In this document: piece after piece, positions 9,932-22,013 of the stretch
Layout of the letters: every line of letters begins with the position of its first letter
Position numbering within the stretch: position 1 is the stretch's first letter
Assembly (NCBI GenBank): GCA_018894105.1
Contig: CM032121.1
Location: 33,522,230-33,586,229 of the forward strand
Length of the DNA stretch: 64,000 nt
Source: Jacaranda mimosifolia
Lineage: Eukaryota > Streptophyta > Magnoliopsida > Lamiales > Bignoniaceae
Direction of reading: 5' to 3'
Position numbers and translations under genes: made by a program
Notes under the pieces: generated by a model
What the model was told of the DNA's origin: nothing
Databases searched by the model: none
Seen by the model: the letters and a program-made list of their open reading frames with translations, nothing else

Positions 9932-12900
9932 TGTAACACCCTAGATTTTGCGTTGCTAAATTTAAAGTTATTGCTACAGTAAAAATAATAAGAATTCACT
10001 AAATTGGATTAGATTAATTCAGATTTAAAATTTAATCGGGGCTTACGGGTAATTATTAATAGCTGAGGGATTCAATTGGGAACAAGAGAAGGACTTAATT
10101 GTTTAAAATTATAAAATTCAGAGGTCAATGTAGGAAAGTTAAAAAATTTAAGGACTGCAAAATAATTAAATTAGGACCCAATTGCCCAGAGTCAGAAATG
10201 TGAGGGGTCAATGTGCAACAAACAAAGCTTTTAAGGACTAAACTAAAGTTTTGGGGCCAAATTGCAGACGGATGAAACCTTGGGGTGTGATTGAAGTCGG
10301 TCAAAAACCTTAATGGTCTAATTGAAGACGGTGGGAAATTCTGGGGTCAAATTGAAAGGGCTTCAAAATACTTATATTTATATAGGTTTAAGTACAGAAT
10401 TTAATCAAATTTTCAAATCAACCTCAACTCTATCCCAATGGCGAATTGTCAACAAAGAGCCATAAAACTTGAAAGTAACACTGTAGAAAGCTAACTCTCA
10501 GCTCAACGAACCCAACCATACCGAAAATATCCAAAACCATTAAGGAAATCGCCAAAAAAATGGAGGCCAACGGTGACGAACGGCGGGTTTGGTGGTTTCA
10601 CCGCATCCAGTGGCGGAACAAGACTGGAAAAAGAGGGGTTCTAGTTGGACTCTAATGGGTAAGGAGTTGGTGGTTTCAATTTGATGGTTCAACTGACAAT
10701 AGCGGGGTAATTGGAAATAGGCGACGGATGGTGGCGGGTTAGGGTTCTGCAGCTATTTTTGGTTAATTTTTCGGTGAGGAGATGGCGGACTTAGAAATTG
10801 ACTAGGGCGTGTTGCTTGCTCGATGAGGTGCACCGGTGGGTGGTGGTGGCCTTCACCTCCTGTGACAGCGCGTGGCGGTCTAGCGACGGCGCGTGCGACA
10901 GCTTTTGAATAGTCGGCACAGATTTAAATTTTAGAATCATTTAGGCTACTTTCAACTTGAGATTGGATCTTGATTCCATCCAATTTAGGTAAATTTCATA
11001 ACCAAATTTTAATTCGATTAATTTACCAAATGTAATTGAAATTTTGGATCCAAACTTAATCATAATATGAACTAAGATTGTTAAACAATGGTTTAGCCTA
11101 GGTTATGGATTAATCTCATAACTATTATAGTGTTGAACCCAATCGACTAGAAGGGATGTTGTTAGGGCCTTAAGTAGGATTTAACAACTTATTTACTGAT
11201 TCATTGAGTTAAAGACAGTGATAAATTACTATCTTAAACATTTGAGTGTAACATGAAAATTGAGAAAATTATGAATAAATAAATAATTAATTAAGGAACG
11301 TAGTAAGGACATTAAATGCATTAAGAGTTATGATTCAAAAATCAACACGACGTTGATTTAAGTTATCTTATTTCGAACTTTGAATTCATTAGGAAACAAG
11401 GACATGGAATCTCCAAATGAATAAGGATTACCATATTTAATTGTCTTAAGCATTTAAGTATGAAGTAGAGATTAAAGGAACATGCCAGAATAAAATAAAA
11501 TTGGGCTTTACAGTTCAATGAGAAAGCTAATTGTACTAATATACACAAATTATGGAGAATTAATCTACTTATAGCTCGGGTTATCTTATATAAATCCTTG
11601 GATTGACCAGGAATTAAGGTTGTCAGCAGTCCAAACAACTAAAGAACTCCTGCAGCGGTTATCAGGTAAGTTTTTATTAGATTTCTTTGCTGGAGGAAAA
11701 ATATATATTTGTTATTATGCCTTTGTTGCTTGACTCTGCATGTATTGAGATTCAATGGTTGTTGTTTGTTCATTCTATGCTGTTCTTCGGCTTTTATGTT
11801 AATTCTGACAGTCTGTTTGAATTGTTTTCTTATTAGCATATCCTTGCTACTTGTTGCTTGATCCTTTCTATGATGTAATTCAATAATTACCATTTAATTG
11901 TTTTATGCTAATCTCCAACTCTTGTGTTGAAACTGACAGTTTGTCTGAACCATTTCCCCTCGCCTGTAGTTCTTAAGCCATCATTAATTATCATCCCAGC
12001 CTGCCCCTGATATGAATTCCCATCTTATGTATATAAATATATATATATATATATGTAAACATATCATTATTGTTTGACACTTTCTTTGTTGAGAATTGTC
12101 ATTCACCTATGCCATATTAACCTTCGACTCTTGTGTTGCTCTTGACAGTCTATTTGAACTTCTCTTTTTCTTTGCCCCTAGTTCTTGAACCATTATTATT
12201 TAAATTCCTATCCATCTCGAGCTGTTGAATTCCGAAATCGAATATCCTATTCATGCAAATTTTGAAAAAAGTAAAATATTTGCAAAATTTATCACGCATC
12301 GTCCCTATACACTAATTATCATCCTTGATTATTTAATTTATGTTATTTTACTTAAAATTTGGCGATTGTGTATGAAACTGAAAAAGGATTTTGAAATATA
12401 TTTTCCATTATCACCATGACTATCACCTTAAAATGAGTTTGACGTTGGTTAACATTTTATTGTTTATCATGGCGAATTGACGTGTTAATTGAAATGTTGT
12501 TGGATACTTATACTATATTGATTACTGAATACCCTTGGTGGTGGGCCCTGGGATCGGCTTTGGGAGATTGCCAAGCAGAACGGACCAACAGTGATTGATC
12601 TCCGACTGATACCATTCTAAGTATAGTTTGGCTTCATAGCCAGCTGGAGGTAGCTGTCTACAAGGGGATGAGACATACGGCTAGCCATATCTTATGACTG
12701 ATCAATTGTCCAAGCCAATCACTCAGAATTGGAGGGATAAGGATTTTCATATTTTCGAAAGTAAAGGAATAAGGTAAGAGAATCACCAACAACAGTTTCT
12801 GCTAAAATGCTATTGATTTGTTAACAATTATAGTATGTTTTATTCTCTATTAATTCAGTATTTATGAAATTATTAGTACTTTGAGTACTTGTGTTACTCC

Positions 12901-13270
12901 TTCATTAATAATTCACTAAGTCGATCGGACTTACAATTCATGTATTGTTTCTTTTCGCTCTTTACCCAGATAAGAAGGAGCGATGAAGATAGACTAAACC
13001 ACGAGACACATGAGGTAATAAGCCCAATGAATATATGGATATACGAATTGTAGCCTATTGAGTTACTGATATGGATATGACAGATAGGTTTGGAAAATTA
13101 AATGTGATCTATGATACTTTTGTAACAAGTTAAACTGTTGATGGATGTCATTTGTGGGAATTAAATATTTTAGACTTTTGAAAGATTTATTTTCTCTTAT
13201 CCAGAGAGCTTGTGGTGTAGATTTGAGTAGCACATGGGCTAAGCAGACACCTCCCGGTCAGGGCGTTACA
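9932..13270 (+). mobile_element. Solo LTR of a Ty3/gypsy-type element, nested
   Basis: Starts TGTAACACCC and ends GGGCGTTACA, the inverted termini seen in long LTRs of plant gypsy (chromovirus-like) elements. It is flanked by TGTAT (9927-9931) and TGTAC (13271-13275), a 5 bp duplication with one change. No gag or pol sequence lies inside and the length (3.3 kb) fits a long LTR, so recombination between two LTRs has removed the internal part. A degenerate internal repeat with a GACAGTYTRTYTGAA core occurs three times (11807, 11935, 12144). Interrupts the left arm of the Harbinger element, so it is younger than that element. Orientation is inferred from the terminal sequence. Confidence 0.82.
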
Positions 13271-13961
13271 TGTACCCAAGTTTTTTCTTCGTCCAGTAGT
13301 TGGTATAAGCAATGGGTTAATAGTTTTTCTCATAGGTTAATCGTTTTTTTTTTGGGTGGGGGGGGTAATGGATAATTTGTTTTTGTCCATAATATTGTGG
13401 TGAACACATCGTTCACACTTAATTGATATATGATGACCTTTGAAATTGTAGTGAGGAGCATAATAGGAAGGATAACTTTTTCTGTGAAATGGGTATAGAT
13501 TTGAGAGAAAAGAACTAGAATGTGATGTTTTCTACACAATTTTTGTTATTAATTTGACTAAAATATCAATCTTTCACCCCCTGTGGTGTATTAGTAACCT
13601 GAAGTAAGATCAATTTGATGTCAACAACTAGCTAAAATGAGACAAAGAACATGAAAGACTTTCTTTTCTTTATAAAGTGAAAATATATGTAGATAACTAG
13701 TGCAACCATAAACCTTAGTTCATACCACATGCTGGAGGTATTGTCAACAGAAAATTGGTTGTCTAATACAAACTGTTTACCCAGTATCTATCTAGAAGTT
13801 CTAAAAATTATGCATGATTATTCTTCACAAACATCACCAAATATATAAATGTTTATTTAAGTGTTACTTGAAGAATTTAAAAAGTGTGTGAGAGGTTATT
13901 ATTGGAACTAATGTATGAGTTATTGAGGATAACTTTTTTTCTTTTTTGTAAGTGTTTCAGG

Positions 13962-15484
13962 ATGGATATTTCAAAAGAGAAAGATAATGTTTTTGTTGCA
14001 ATCCAAGAAGTTATGATGGAAGTTGTAAAGATTCTAAATGTCATGTACCATGCCTATCGTAAAATTAAAAATAGACAGCACAAAACTTACCGATTACAAG
14101 CATTGCAATACAATCTCCGAAGTAGAATTCCTAACCAAGTAAAGCATATGAGAAGATTAATTGAAATAAGTGATACATATTGTATAGACAACCTAAGAAT
14201 GAGTAGGAATGTTTTGGGGAGGTTATGCCAAATTTTAGAAAATTTGGGGGCCCTCAGTGACTCTAGAAATGTTTCTATTAGTGAAAATCGAGTAGTAAGA
14301 GGTGACTTCATACAATCGGGATACACGATCAGTAAGCATTTCAAATCCGTACTCAATGTTGTGATACAACTCCATCATATATTTCTTTTCAACCCCATCC
14401 TTGTTCCCGATGATGGTCAATGACCACAGTGGAAATGGTTTAAGGTACTTATTTTTCACTTATTACTATTTAATTATTAATTGACATTATTAACTTATTA
14501 CAACTTGTTAGTTATTAATTTATGTTATATTCGTCGGGCTTAGTTGCGTGGCCTGTGACCCCAGCAGCGACACTGGCTAAAGCAACATCGGTTGCACCAA
14601 TCCTAGCCCTAGATGGGGGTGGATTTAAGACCATATGGGGGTACTCAGATAAGTTTAGTGACAATCTTCCTTATAAAAAAATTATGTTATATTTTAGTAG
14701 GGTTGTTTAGGGGCATTAGATGGGACATATATCAAAGTAAGGGTTTGAGCATCAGAAAAAGCACATTATCAAACTCGGGAGATGTTGTTGTTAATGTATT
14801 AGGTGTATGTGGCAGAAATATGAAATTTATATATATGTTAAGTGGTTGGGAAGGAAGTGACGTTGATAGTAGAGTCTTAAGCGATGCTATTTCCAAATCA
14901 AATGGTTTAAAAGTACCACAGGGTATGCTAGTTTTACAAAAATAAAATTATTTCTTGTATAATAAAAGACAATAGATACTACTAATATAAGTTAGTAACT
15001 AAAATTATTTTTCTCCTATCCCTTTTCCTAGGTAATTACTAGTTATTTGATAATGGCTACGCAGATAGTGAAGGCTTCCTTACACCATATAGAGGAGTAA
15101 GATACCATGTTAATGAATGGGATAGTGGACCATCAGGACCCTAAAATTATGAGGAGTTCTACAATTTGAAGCACTCTTCAGCTCTTAATGTTATAGAGAG
15201 GTCATTTGGCCTTCTCAAATGAGTTGGGCCATTTTGAGAAGTCCATCTTATTATCCAATTAAGGTTCAAAATAGAATCATAATAGTTGTTGTTTGTTGCA
15301 CAATTTTATTCGTATTGAGATGCCAGTAGACCCTCTAGAGGCCTCTCTTCCTGAACATGTTCAAATAAATGATAATCAATATGTTGAGTATGTAGAGACC
15401 ATAGAGACATCACAACAATGGTCAACTTGGAAAGATAATTTGGCCAGATCGGTGTATAATGAGTGGAGAGGATGCCGTAGATGA
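13962..15484 (+). pseudogene. PIF/Harbinger DDE transposase relic
   Basis: An AG acceptor-like site (TTTCAG) precedes the ATG at 13962. The first part (13962-14423) is the N-terminal helical region typical of plant HARBI1-like nucleases. The catalytic part (DDE_Tnp_4 type) continues to 15484 in several frames. The three acidic residues can still be placed: Asp in ALDGTY at 14719-14721, Asp in DNGYADSEGF at 15049-15051, and Glu in VIERSFGLL at 15196-15198. Between them are an insertion or intron near 14945-15030, at least two frameshifts and several stops. The conserved tail (LHNFIR.EMP.DP) is at 15293-15340. Role: cut-and-paste nuclease of the surrounding element; now inactive. Confidence 0.85.
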
Positions 15485-15723
15485 GTTACACTGTATTTTT
15501 GTAATTTTGTCTTAATTGTATACTTTGTATTGAAAGATTTGTACTATTTTTTAGTTACTATTTTTAGTGTGTTTGTTGCCATGTTTAATGACTTTTTATT
15601 TTATCATGTCTACTTGTGAGTTATGCACATCTAGTCTAATATTCTGAGTTATAGTTAAATGTGAATCTAATTATCTTATTCATAAGTGTTGTACCGGTCA
15701 ACTAATTCATTTTAAAAGAGTTA

Positions 15724-16736
15724 TGGATGTTGGAAACACGAGCAAATATGATAAGCGAAAATAGAAGAAAGTTGAAAATAAATGGTCAGTTAAAGAGGAA
15801 GAGGTCTTCATTACTGCTCTTAAGGATATAGTAGACGTCGGTTGGAAGTGTGAGAATGGATTTCATACAGGATACTTGGGAGCTCTTGAGAAACACATGC
15901 TCAAAGCATTTCCCCAAACTGACATATGCGCTAATCCTCACATACATTCCAAAATCTATGTGTAGAAGAGAAACTATGTCTCTCTTGTTAGCATTATGTC
16001 TCGTAGCGATTTTGGATGGAACGATTTGGTAAATACAATTATTGTTGAAGATTCTATTTGGGAAAACTATATAAAGGTATAGAAGAAAGATATTATATAT
16101 ATATATATCTTACAATCTATTTTCATTTATTAATTGCAATGTAATTTTATTACTTGCAGATTGACCCCAATGCTAAGTCCATGCAGAACAAGTCATTTCC
16201 ATTTTTCCCAGCATGGTGTGAGATATTTGGCAAAGAGAGGGCTACAGGCGAGAATGCTGAAGACTTTCATGATGTTGCACAATAATTACGTAACAGTGAA
16301 AATGAAAAAACTTAAGATTACATGCCCAGTGATTTTGATACTAATTTTCAACTTTTTAGGGATGAAGATGAAATCATGTCTGCATGCCAGCCTGAGGGTA
16401 GTTCTTCAATGAAATCTAGATCTTCATCTAGAAAAAGAAAATCTACAGACACATGTGTTGATGGTCGATTCTTTGATTTGATGACCAATTTCTTTGATCG
16501 AACTGATTTCCCGTCTTTGTGACATCACTAAGAGAATTGGATATGAGTATGATGTCTCATAAGCTCGAAAAGTTGTTCTGGTGCATTAGGAAATCTATCA
16601 AGTCTTACGATGAGCCAAAAGATATGGGTTGCTAAGAAGCTGGTCAACAATAACAAATATGGACTTATTCTTTAGCCTTCCTGATGAAGCCCAAGAAGAA
16701 ATGGTTCACATGATGCTAGCTGGAGCATTTTGATTG
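15724..16736 (+). pseudogene. Myb/SANT-like protein of the Harbinger element, broken
   Basis: Start ATG 15724. After a short basic leader with a TAG, a Myb_DNA-bind_3-type domain reads from WSVKEEEVF (near 15791) to WENYIK (near 16075), interrupted by a TAG at 15963 in place of a conserved Trp (TGG to TAG). An intron of about 80 bp with a (TA)n tract (16077-16160) is followed by KSFPFFPAWCEIFGKERA (16190-16245) and an acidic, serine-rich tail. The C-terminal signature FFSLPDEAQEEMVHMML is at 16669-16725. This is the usual DNA-binding partner of PIF/Pong transposases. Several stops are G-to-A changes, as expected after methylation and deamination. Confidence 0.8.
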
Positions 16737-19389
16737 TTCAAATGTATGAAGATTGGAAAGTTTTTTTTTATGAAGATAGTTCTTTGTTGCTAATCAAAGG
16801 TCTCTTTTTGTGAAAAACCGACTTATTGTTTCCTATGCCATTCGTAGTAATGTCCCTACCATATATTTGAAATGGATTGTACTAAATTGATGGTTTAAAC
16901 TATAATATATGTCTTATGATTGAAACTTATTTTTGCTTAAGCTTGGTTTAAAGTAATTTACATGTCTTATAATATATGTCTTCTGTTATTTGCTAAAACT
17001 TGATTTTATACGAAGTTTTGGGTGCATAGAGATGCTTCATATTTGTGAAGATTGTGTGTTGTTTAGAGTGTTGGAAAAAGTGGTGGCACTTTGTTTTCAT
17101 TTTATGTCTAGGCAGAAAGTTGAGATCATATCCAAATGAGTGAAGTTATAAATTGTTAACAACACTATCTTGCTCAACTTTCTCATCCAATATCCATTTC
17201 TCTATCTCAGTTTGATTTATCTCATATTACAAATAGAACATGAATCAATTAGCTAGTACTTTGTTTTAATTAGCTAGTTGCTAGTTATTTATTTTTATCT
17301 ACTATCACCATTTTACTTTCGTGTCGATGAATTCTCATGTATTTTGTTGTTAAAGCATAACCTAGCAAAGTATGTTTTTGTATAGAGTTGGTACTCAATC
17401 CATCAGTCTTTTATTAATTTTGAAAATACAGAGTGTTTCAAGCACAAGCTGTGTATACAATCTGTAACTATGTTAACCTCTTTACTTGGACAAAGTTTCT
17501 AATTGAATGGTGCTTACTATTAATAGAACCACTGGGTTCTTTTGTTCCCACCCATCATTTACCTACTGGCTATTTTTGTGTTGTTTATTGACAACCACCT
17601 AGGGCCTTTTATTGTAGCTTCTCTATACTATTCAATTTGATATTCTGAATATAGCTACATCATAGTTCTATCCTGGCAATGTGGATAATCAGACTATAGC
17701 AGTTATCTTTGTAGATTTCTCTAGTTGCTGTGTTCTCTATTTCTTCCTGTGATTACATTTTCAGTATTCTACTCTTACTCCTTGTGTATTCTTTCATTGA
17801 CTTTTCCTTTTAAAACTTAAAGCATCATCTCCATTATATGGCCTAATTAAGTGTTAGTATAACCCTTCAGTATCAATCTTCTTCTAATAAGCGTTTGACG
17901 CTTAAATTTCTATAAGTTCAATCTCTTTTCAAGTGTCCAATACATTTGATGGCTAAAGCTTAAACTCCAGGATCTGGTTTCTCCAGTTATTCAAGCTCAA
18001 ATTTTCCAACTATGTTTCTGCCTCCCAACTAAATATTGAATATACTAACTCTTACGATGCTAGACAAAACTTAGCAATCTTGGGAGCTACTACAAGATCA
18101 AGCTTCAATTGTAAAATTAAAATTAACATGATAGATATAACAATATATGTATTAGTAATTAGCAATTTGCTTCATCATCTAGGAAAAAGATATACCATTT
18201 TTTAGGGCAGTAGGTGGTTTGGCTAGGGCCAAAGGAAACAAAGTATTAGTTTAGACATCAAAATTTGAGCTTATAGACCAAGTTAGGGGAAACGATAACT
18301 TTTTCCAACCCGTATTTGTTAATTATTTCATATTACCCAACCAACAGCTAGCCAGCAACCTGTATGCCATAAAATCTACTAGCTAATTAAAGCAGATTAC
18401 TAGCTAATTTTATTATATATGGAGACATGACATTGAATCTTCAACAACTAAACAAATAAAACCCTGTATGTTCAGCAAATGTTGCCTCCCACGATACATA
18501 ATTGAAAAACACAGACAACTAAGCTAGCTATTAGAAATTTAATCTTGATTTTTAGATGCAATTATGGTGTTTATTCTCCCAATTGTGCACATCATATAAT
18601 AATTAACAAATAACTAGCTTTATCTATATATAGTCCATATGTACTGCCACTACATATCAACAAAAAGGCAAGATCCTTTAAGCTCCAAGAAAAACTCTTT
18701 CTCTCTATAGTAAATGGAGTAGCTTTGCAGCAGAATGATGCCTCAAAAAGAAGTTTAGAGTAGTTCTTTCACTATTGGTAACCATTATCAACTACCAATT
18801 TTCAGAATAATTCCCCTAAAACTTGTATCATTAGGGAAAAAATAAGACTATCTAATCATTTGGACCTCCACTTATATCAATAGATTGTAAAAAGAAAACA
18901 AATACTTCCCAATGAAAACTGAAGACTGCATCCAATTATACTCATAAAACAGTAGCTAAAACAGATTTTTAGCTCAACATCATTAAAAAAAGGTTCCTTA
19001 GTGTACCTACAATCCATTTACAGCAAAAGACAATGTCACCTCAACACTCATGTTCAACTTTGATTATCCCACCTCAGTTTATTTTTTTAGCACAGTAGAA
19101 AAGTTAACATGTAACCCTCAAATTTAAGCTACAACACATATATAATTACTTGCAATTTCATGTTCATTAACTTGATGAGTTGTAAACACAAATATATAGC
19201 TAAAAACTCTTCAAATCGCGCAAGAAACACATGGCTACTACGAAACTGAAGACAGGTAAATACTAAGATACAACATCTTTGTCATAATTCTACACAAACA
19301 TATTACAAACCTACACTTATATATTTAACAACAACACATAATATTAGATAACCTGCAAGAACTTTTCCAGGCCAGCATAGATAAACAAA
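16737..19389. other. Interior of Harbinger element without recognisable gene
   Basis: T-rich and AT-rich DNA; no coding frame or RNA gene could be supported. It separates the two Myb/SANT-like relics. Confidence 0.5.
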
Positions 19390-20170
19390 AAACTTATTCA
19401 TAGGAACTTCGCAGGAGAATTTGATGCAATAGAACTTGGCTACTCAGTGCCCAATGCTATGGTAGCTACTGCTTGAGGCAATTTTGGATGGTGAGGTACA
19501 ACATGAGATATTTTTTCCTCTATTATGCAGATTTGCAGCTTGTGCTCAAAATGCTCCCAAGCTACTATCAGATGCATAGCCTGCCACATTGGTCTAAAAT
19601 GAATTGTTGCTATTCTCTTCACTCGTATTTGAGATGTTGATAATAGACGGATTTGGTTTAGTCTCATCATGGTCCTCAACTCCTACCTCATTGTTCTCCA
19701 CTATCATGAAATCATTACCATCTGCAAAGTCCTTATCATCTACTCTTCCAAATATAGCACATAAAGCCTCTCACTCAGGCTCCAGAGTCTCCATATCTGC
19801 TTTGCCAAGTCTTTTCTCCTATACCACATATAAATGGTCTAATATTCAATTCAAATTATTAAAAGTTGCAGTTTAAAATATGAAATTACTTTGCAAATGA
19901 ACTCCCAAATGCATTGGTAAGGTAAAAGTTGTTTGGTTATTGGGTTTCATGCAACTCCAGATAACTATATGGTCCATTTGAAAACTTTATATCGTTTTTG
20001 AAGTTTTCTGACTCTGTCCAAGCAAAATCTATAGCATAATTTAGTGTTAAATTTTGTATTGGCTTCAAACATGGCACAAAGCATAGCATGTGAATTTAGT
20101 TTCCCAATCGAGAAAACGTCCTCCATGACATGTTCAATTAGCACCTCCAGAAATTTCCTTTCCATTTCCC
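19390..20170 (-). pseudogene. Second Myb/SANT-like relic, opposite strand
   Basis: On the minus strand an ATG near 20165 opens a 66-codon stretch with the pattern of a Myb_DNA-bind_3 domain (FLEVLIEHV, later RVRKLQKRYKVFKW). After a stop, the expected SGxxW-PxT block appears as SGVA-stop-NPIT, with TGA where Trp is expected. Further on are EALCAIFGRVDDKDFADG and an acidic region (19650-19790) as in L10-interacting-MYB-domain-like proteins, then a tail with more stops. It is related to, but clearly distinct from, the plus-strand copy at 15724. It may come from a second Harbinger insertion inside the first, or from a captured host gene. Confidence 0.65.
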
Positions 20171-21251
20171 TACTCTATGCAGAAGAGTAGAAAAGTCTTT
20201 CTTTGATAGAATTATTATTTGAAGCCATTTCAAAGACAACTGATATTCTAATAATAAAGCTATCCACAAAATTTAGTCTGATGTATATAAGAGTTCTTGA
20301 TGGTAGTAACTGTGCTTGGAAATAATATCACCTTGAAAATTAGTCACAATAATACTACTTTTAACTATAGAATCAAGTATGAATTCAGTAGTCAGTTGCA
20401 AAGCCTGACAAAAATATTCTCGTATACTAGATATTAGATAACAAATCTTATTTGGATTAGTAGGTTCTGAGACATAAGAATATATTAGGGACCTTCTGTA
20501 GGCTAAGGGAGATTTGACAAAACACTAGGAATGAAGTAGAAGAAAAAGGACTAACCATTCAGCACGATATGCTTTACCAGAACATCTCCTCTTTATATTC
20601 CCAATTATTGCAAAGCAACATAATCACAATTTGACAAATGGATAGGGTAATTTGCATCAATTTGGAAAAAATGAGAAAGACCCACCAAACATAATAATAA
20701 ATTTGACATGTGTTCAATTTAATTCTGCATCAAATAAGCAAAATAAGCAAATACCCATCAAAATAATAATATATATGTTATAGGAACACATACCTTTGGC
20801 ACCGGGGTCTCTCAAACACGCACTAGCCACACAAACACACTTCTCATTTCTGGCGATATGGACAGAGTACTTCTTCAGGATGACAAAATTTGGTTCTTTA
20901 CAATTTGATTTGGCAAGAGTAGGATCATTTGAGATCTTTTAGATTTTGGGTCAATTTTAAATCATTTCCAACCTTAAATTGTCCGCAAGATCTGCAATAG
21001 AAGAATGACAAAACTGGGGATTTGCTTCTATTCAAGGTTTTCATCTTAAAAAAGGTATATTTGACAATTTATTTTTGTCACCCAATTTTATCCATCAATG
21101 TAAACACTATTTTCAATTTATCAAACTTATATCCTTCAAAATAATATATCAAAGTAAACACACTATTATTATTATAAAATAATAATATCCTATATCCAAT
21201 CATCCAAATTATTAATACCTCACTCATCCCATCCATAAAAGTAAACGGCCC
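20171..21251. other. Right arm of Harbinger element
   Basis: Non-coding; a (TA)n run lies near 20766 and the right terminal inverted repeat occupies about 21222-21251. Confidence 0.6.
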
Positions 21252-21857
21252 CTAGTGGATTATTGATCCATGGTGATGTTTTAATCAGAAAAGAAGACAA
21301 AAGAAGGGTCACTAGTATAAGCAGTTTTATTAGGAATAACCTAAACAATCTACTTTAAAATGTTGCAATTTATTTAACTAGCATCAGTACACACACCAAT
21401 AATTCATTTAAAATTTTATACTTTCAAATATAATAAAATCGTATTTTATATTTTATAAAATTTTAATTTTTTCCCTCAAAATAAAAATCCTTAAATCCAT
21501 TCGTAACCTTGAACATAGTTTCGTAATTCAGTAAATACATATCTCCATACAAGTAAGCTTTGAAAATAACATATTTAATACGCCTCTTTAAACTACGCGC
21601 CTAAAGTATAAAATTCTATTCGGATGGAGTAATTATAGAGCCAAAACCCTTAATCCATGATACAGTACTTGTCATAAAAGTTTAACGAACTTAAGTTTAT
21701 TTTCTAAAAACCACACTAAAATACAGTATCAATCTATTCTGGGTTGGACTATTCTGCAATGGACTAGATCAATTTTTCGTCCTACAAGTTCAAGTGTTCA
21801 ACCCCAAAATCTCTAACCGAGCCCAATCTCAGTTTTCAATGTAGTCGTTATTTGCCT

Positions 21858-21930
21858 TCGTTTTGGCGCCAATCTCGAACCTCCTATATATATATACACA
21901 TAAGGCTTCTCTTCTTTTTCGTTTTTGCGC
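21858..21930 (+). promoter_or_regulatory. NASP core promoter with E2F-like sites
   Basis: TTTTGGCGCC at 21861-21870 matches the plant E2F site TTTSSCGC and is palindromic in its core. A second weaker one (TTTTTGCGCC) lies near 21922. A TATATATATA box is at about 21884-21893, placing transcription start near 21915-21920 and leaving a 5' UTR of about 100 bases. E2F control would suit a histone chaperone needed in S phase (inference). Confidence 0.6.
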
Positions 21931-22013
21931 CAGAGCTGGTTATTTGGGGCACTCTAACAAATAAGAAAGGAAAGTCGAGAGGGTTTTCCAAATTTTCGTC
22001 CTTTTGCTCATCA

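Larger units (their letters stand above)
9365..21251 (+). mobile_element. PIF/Harbinger DNA transposon with nested solo LTR
   Basis: The left end GGGCTTGTTTACTATGATTG and the right end, read in reverse as GGGCCGTTTACTTTTATGG, form imperfect terminal inverted repeats of about 30 bp. They are flanked by the 3 bp direct repeat CTA (9362-9364 and 21252-21254), the duplication size of PIF/Harbinger elements. Inside are a broken HARBI1-like DDE transposase (13962-15484) and a Myb/SANT-like ORF (15724-16736), the two-gene set of this superfamily. A second Myb/SANT-like relic lies on the minus strand (19390-20170). Without the nested solo LTR the element would be about 8.5 kb, which is long for the family. 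It ends 760 bp upstream of the NASP start codon. All ORFs are disrupted. Confidence 0.85.
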
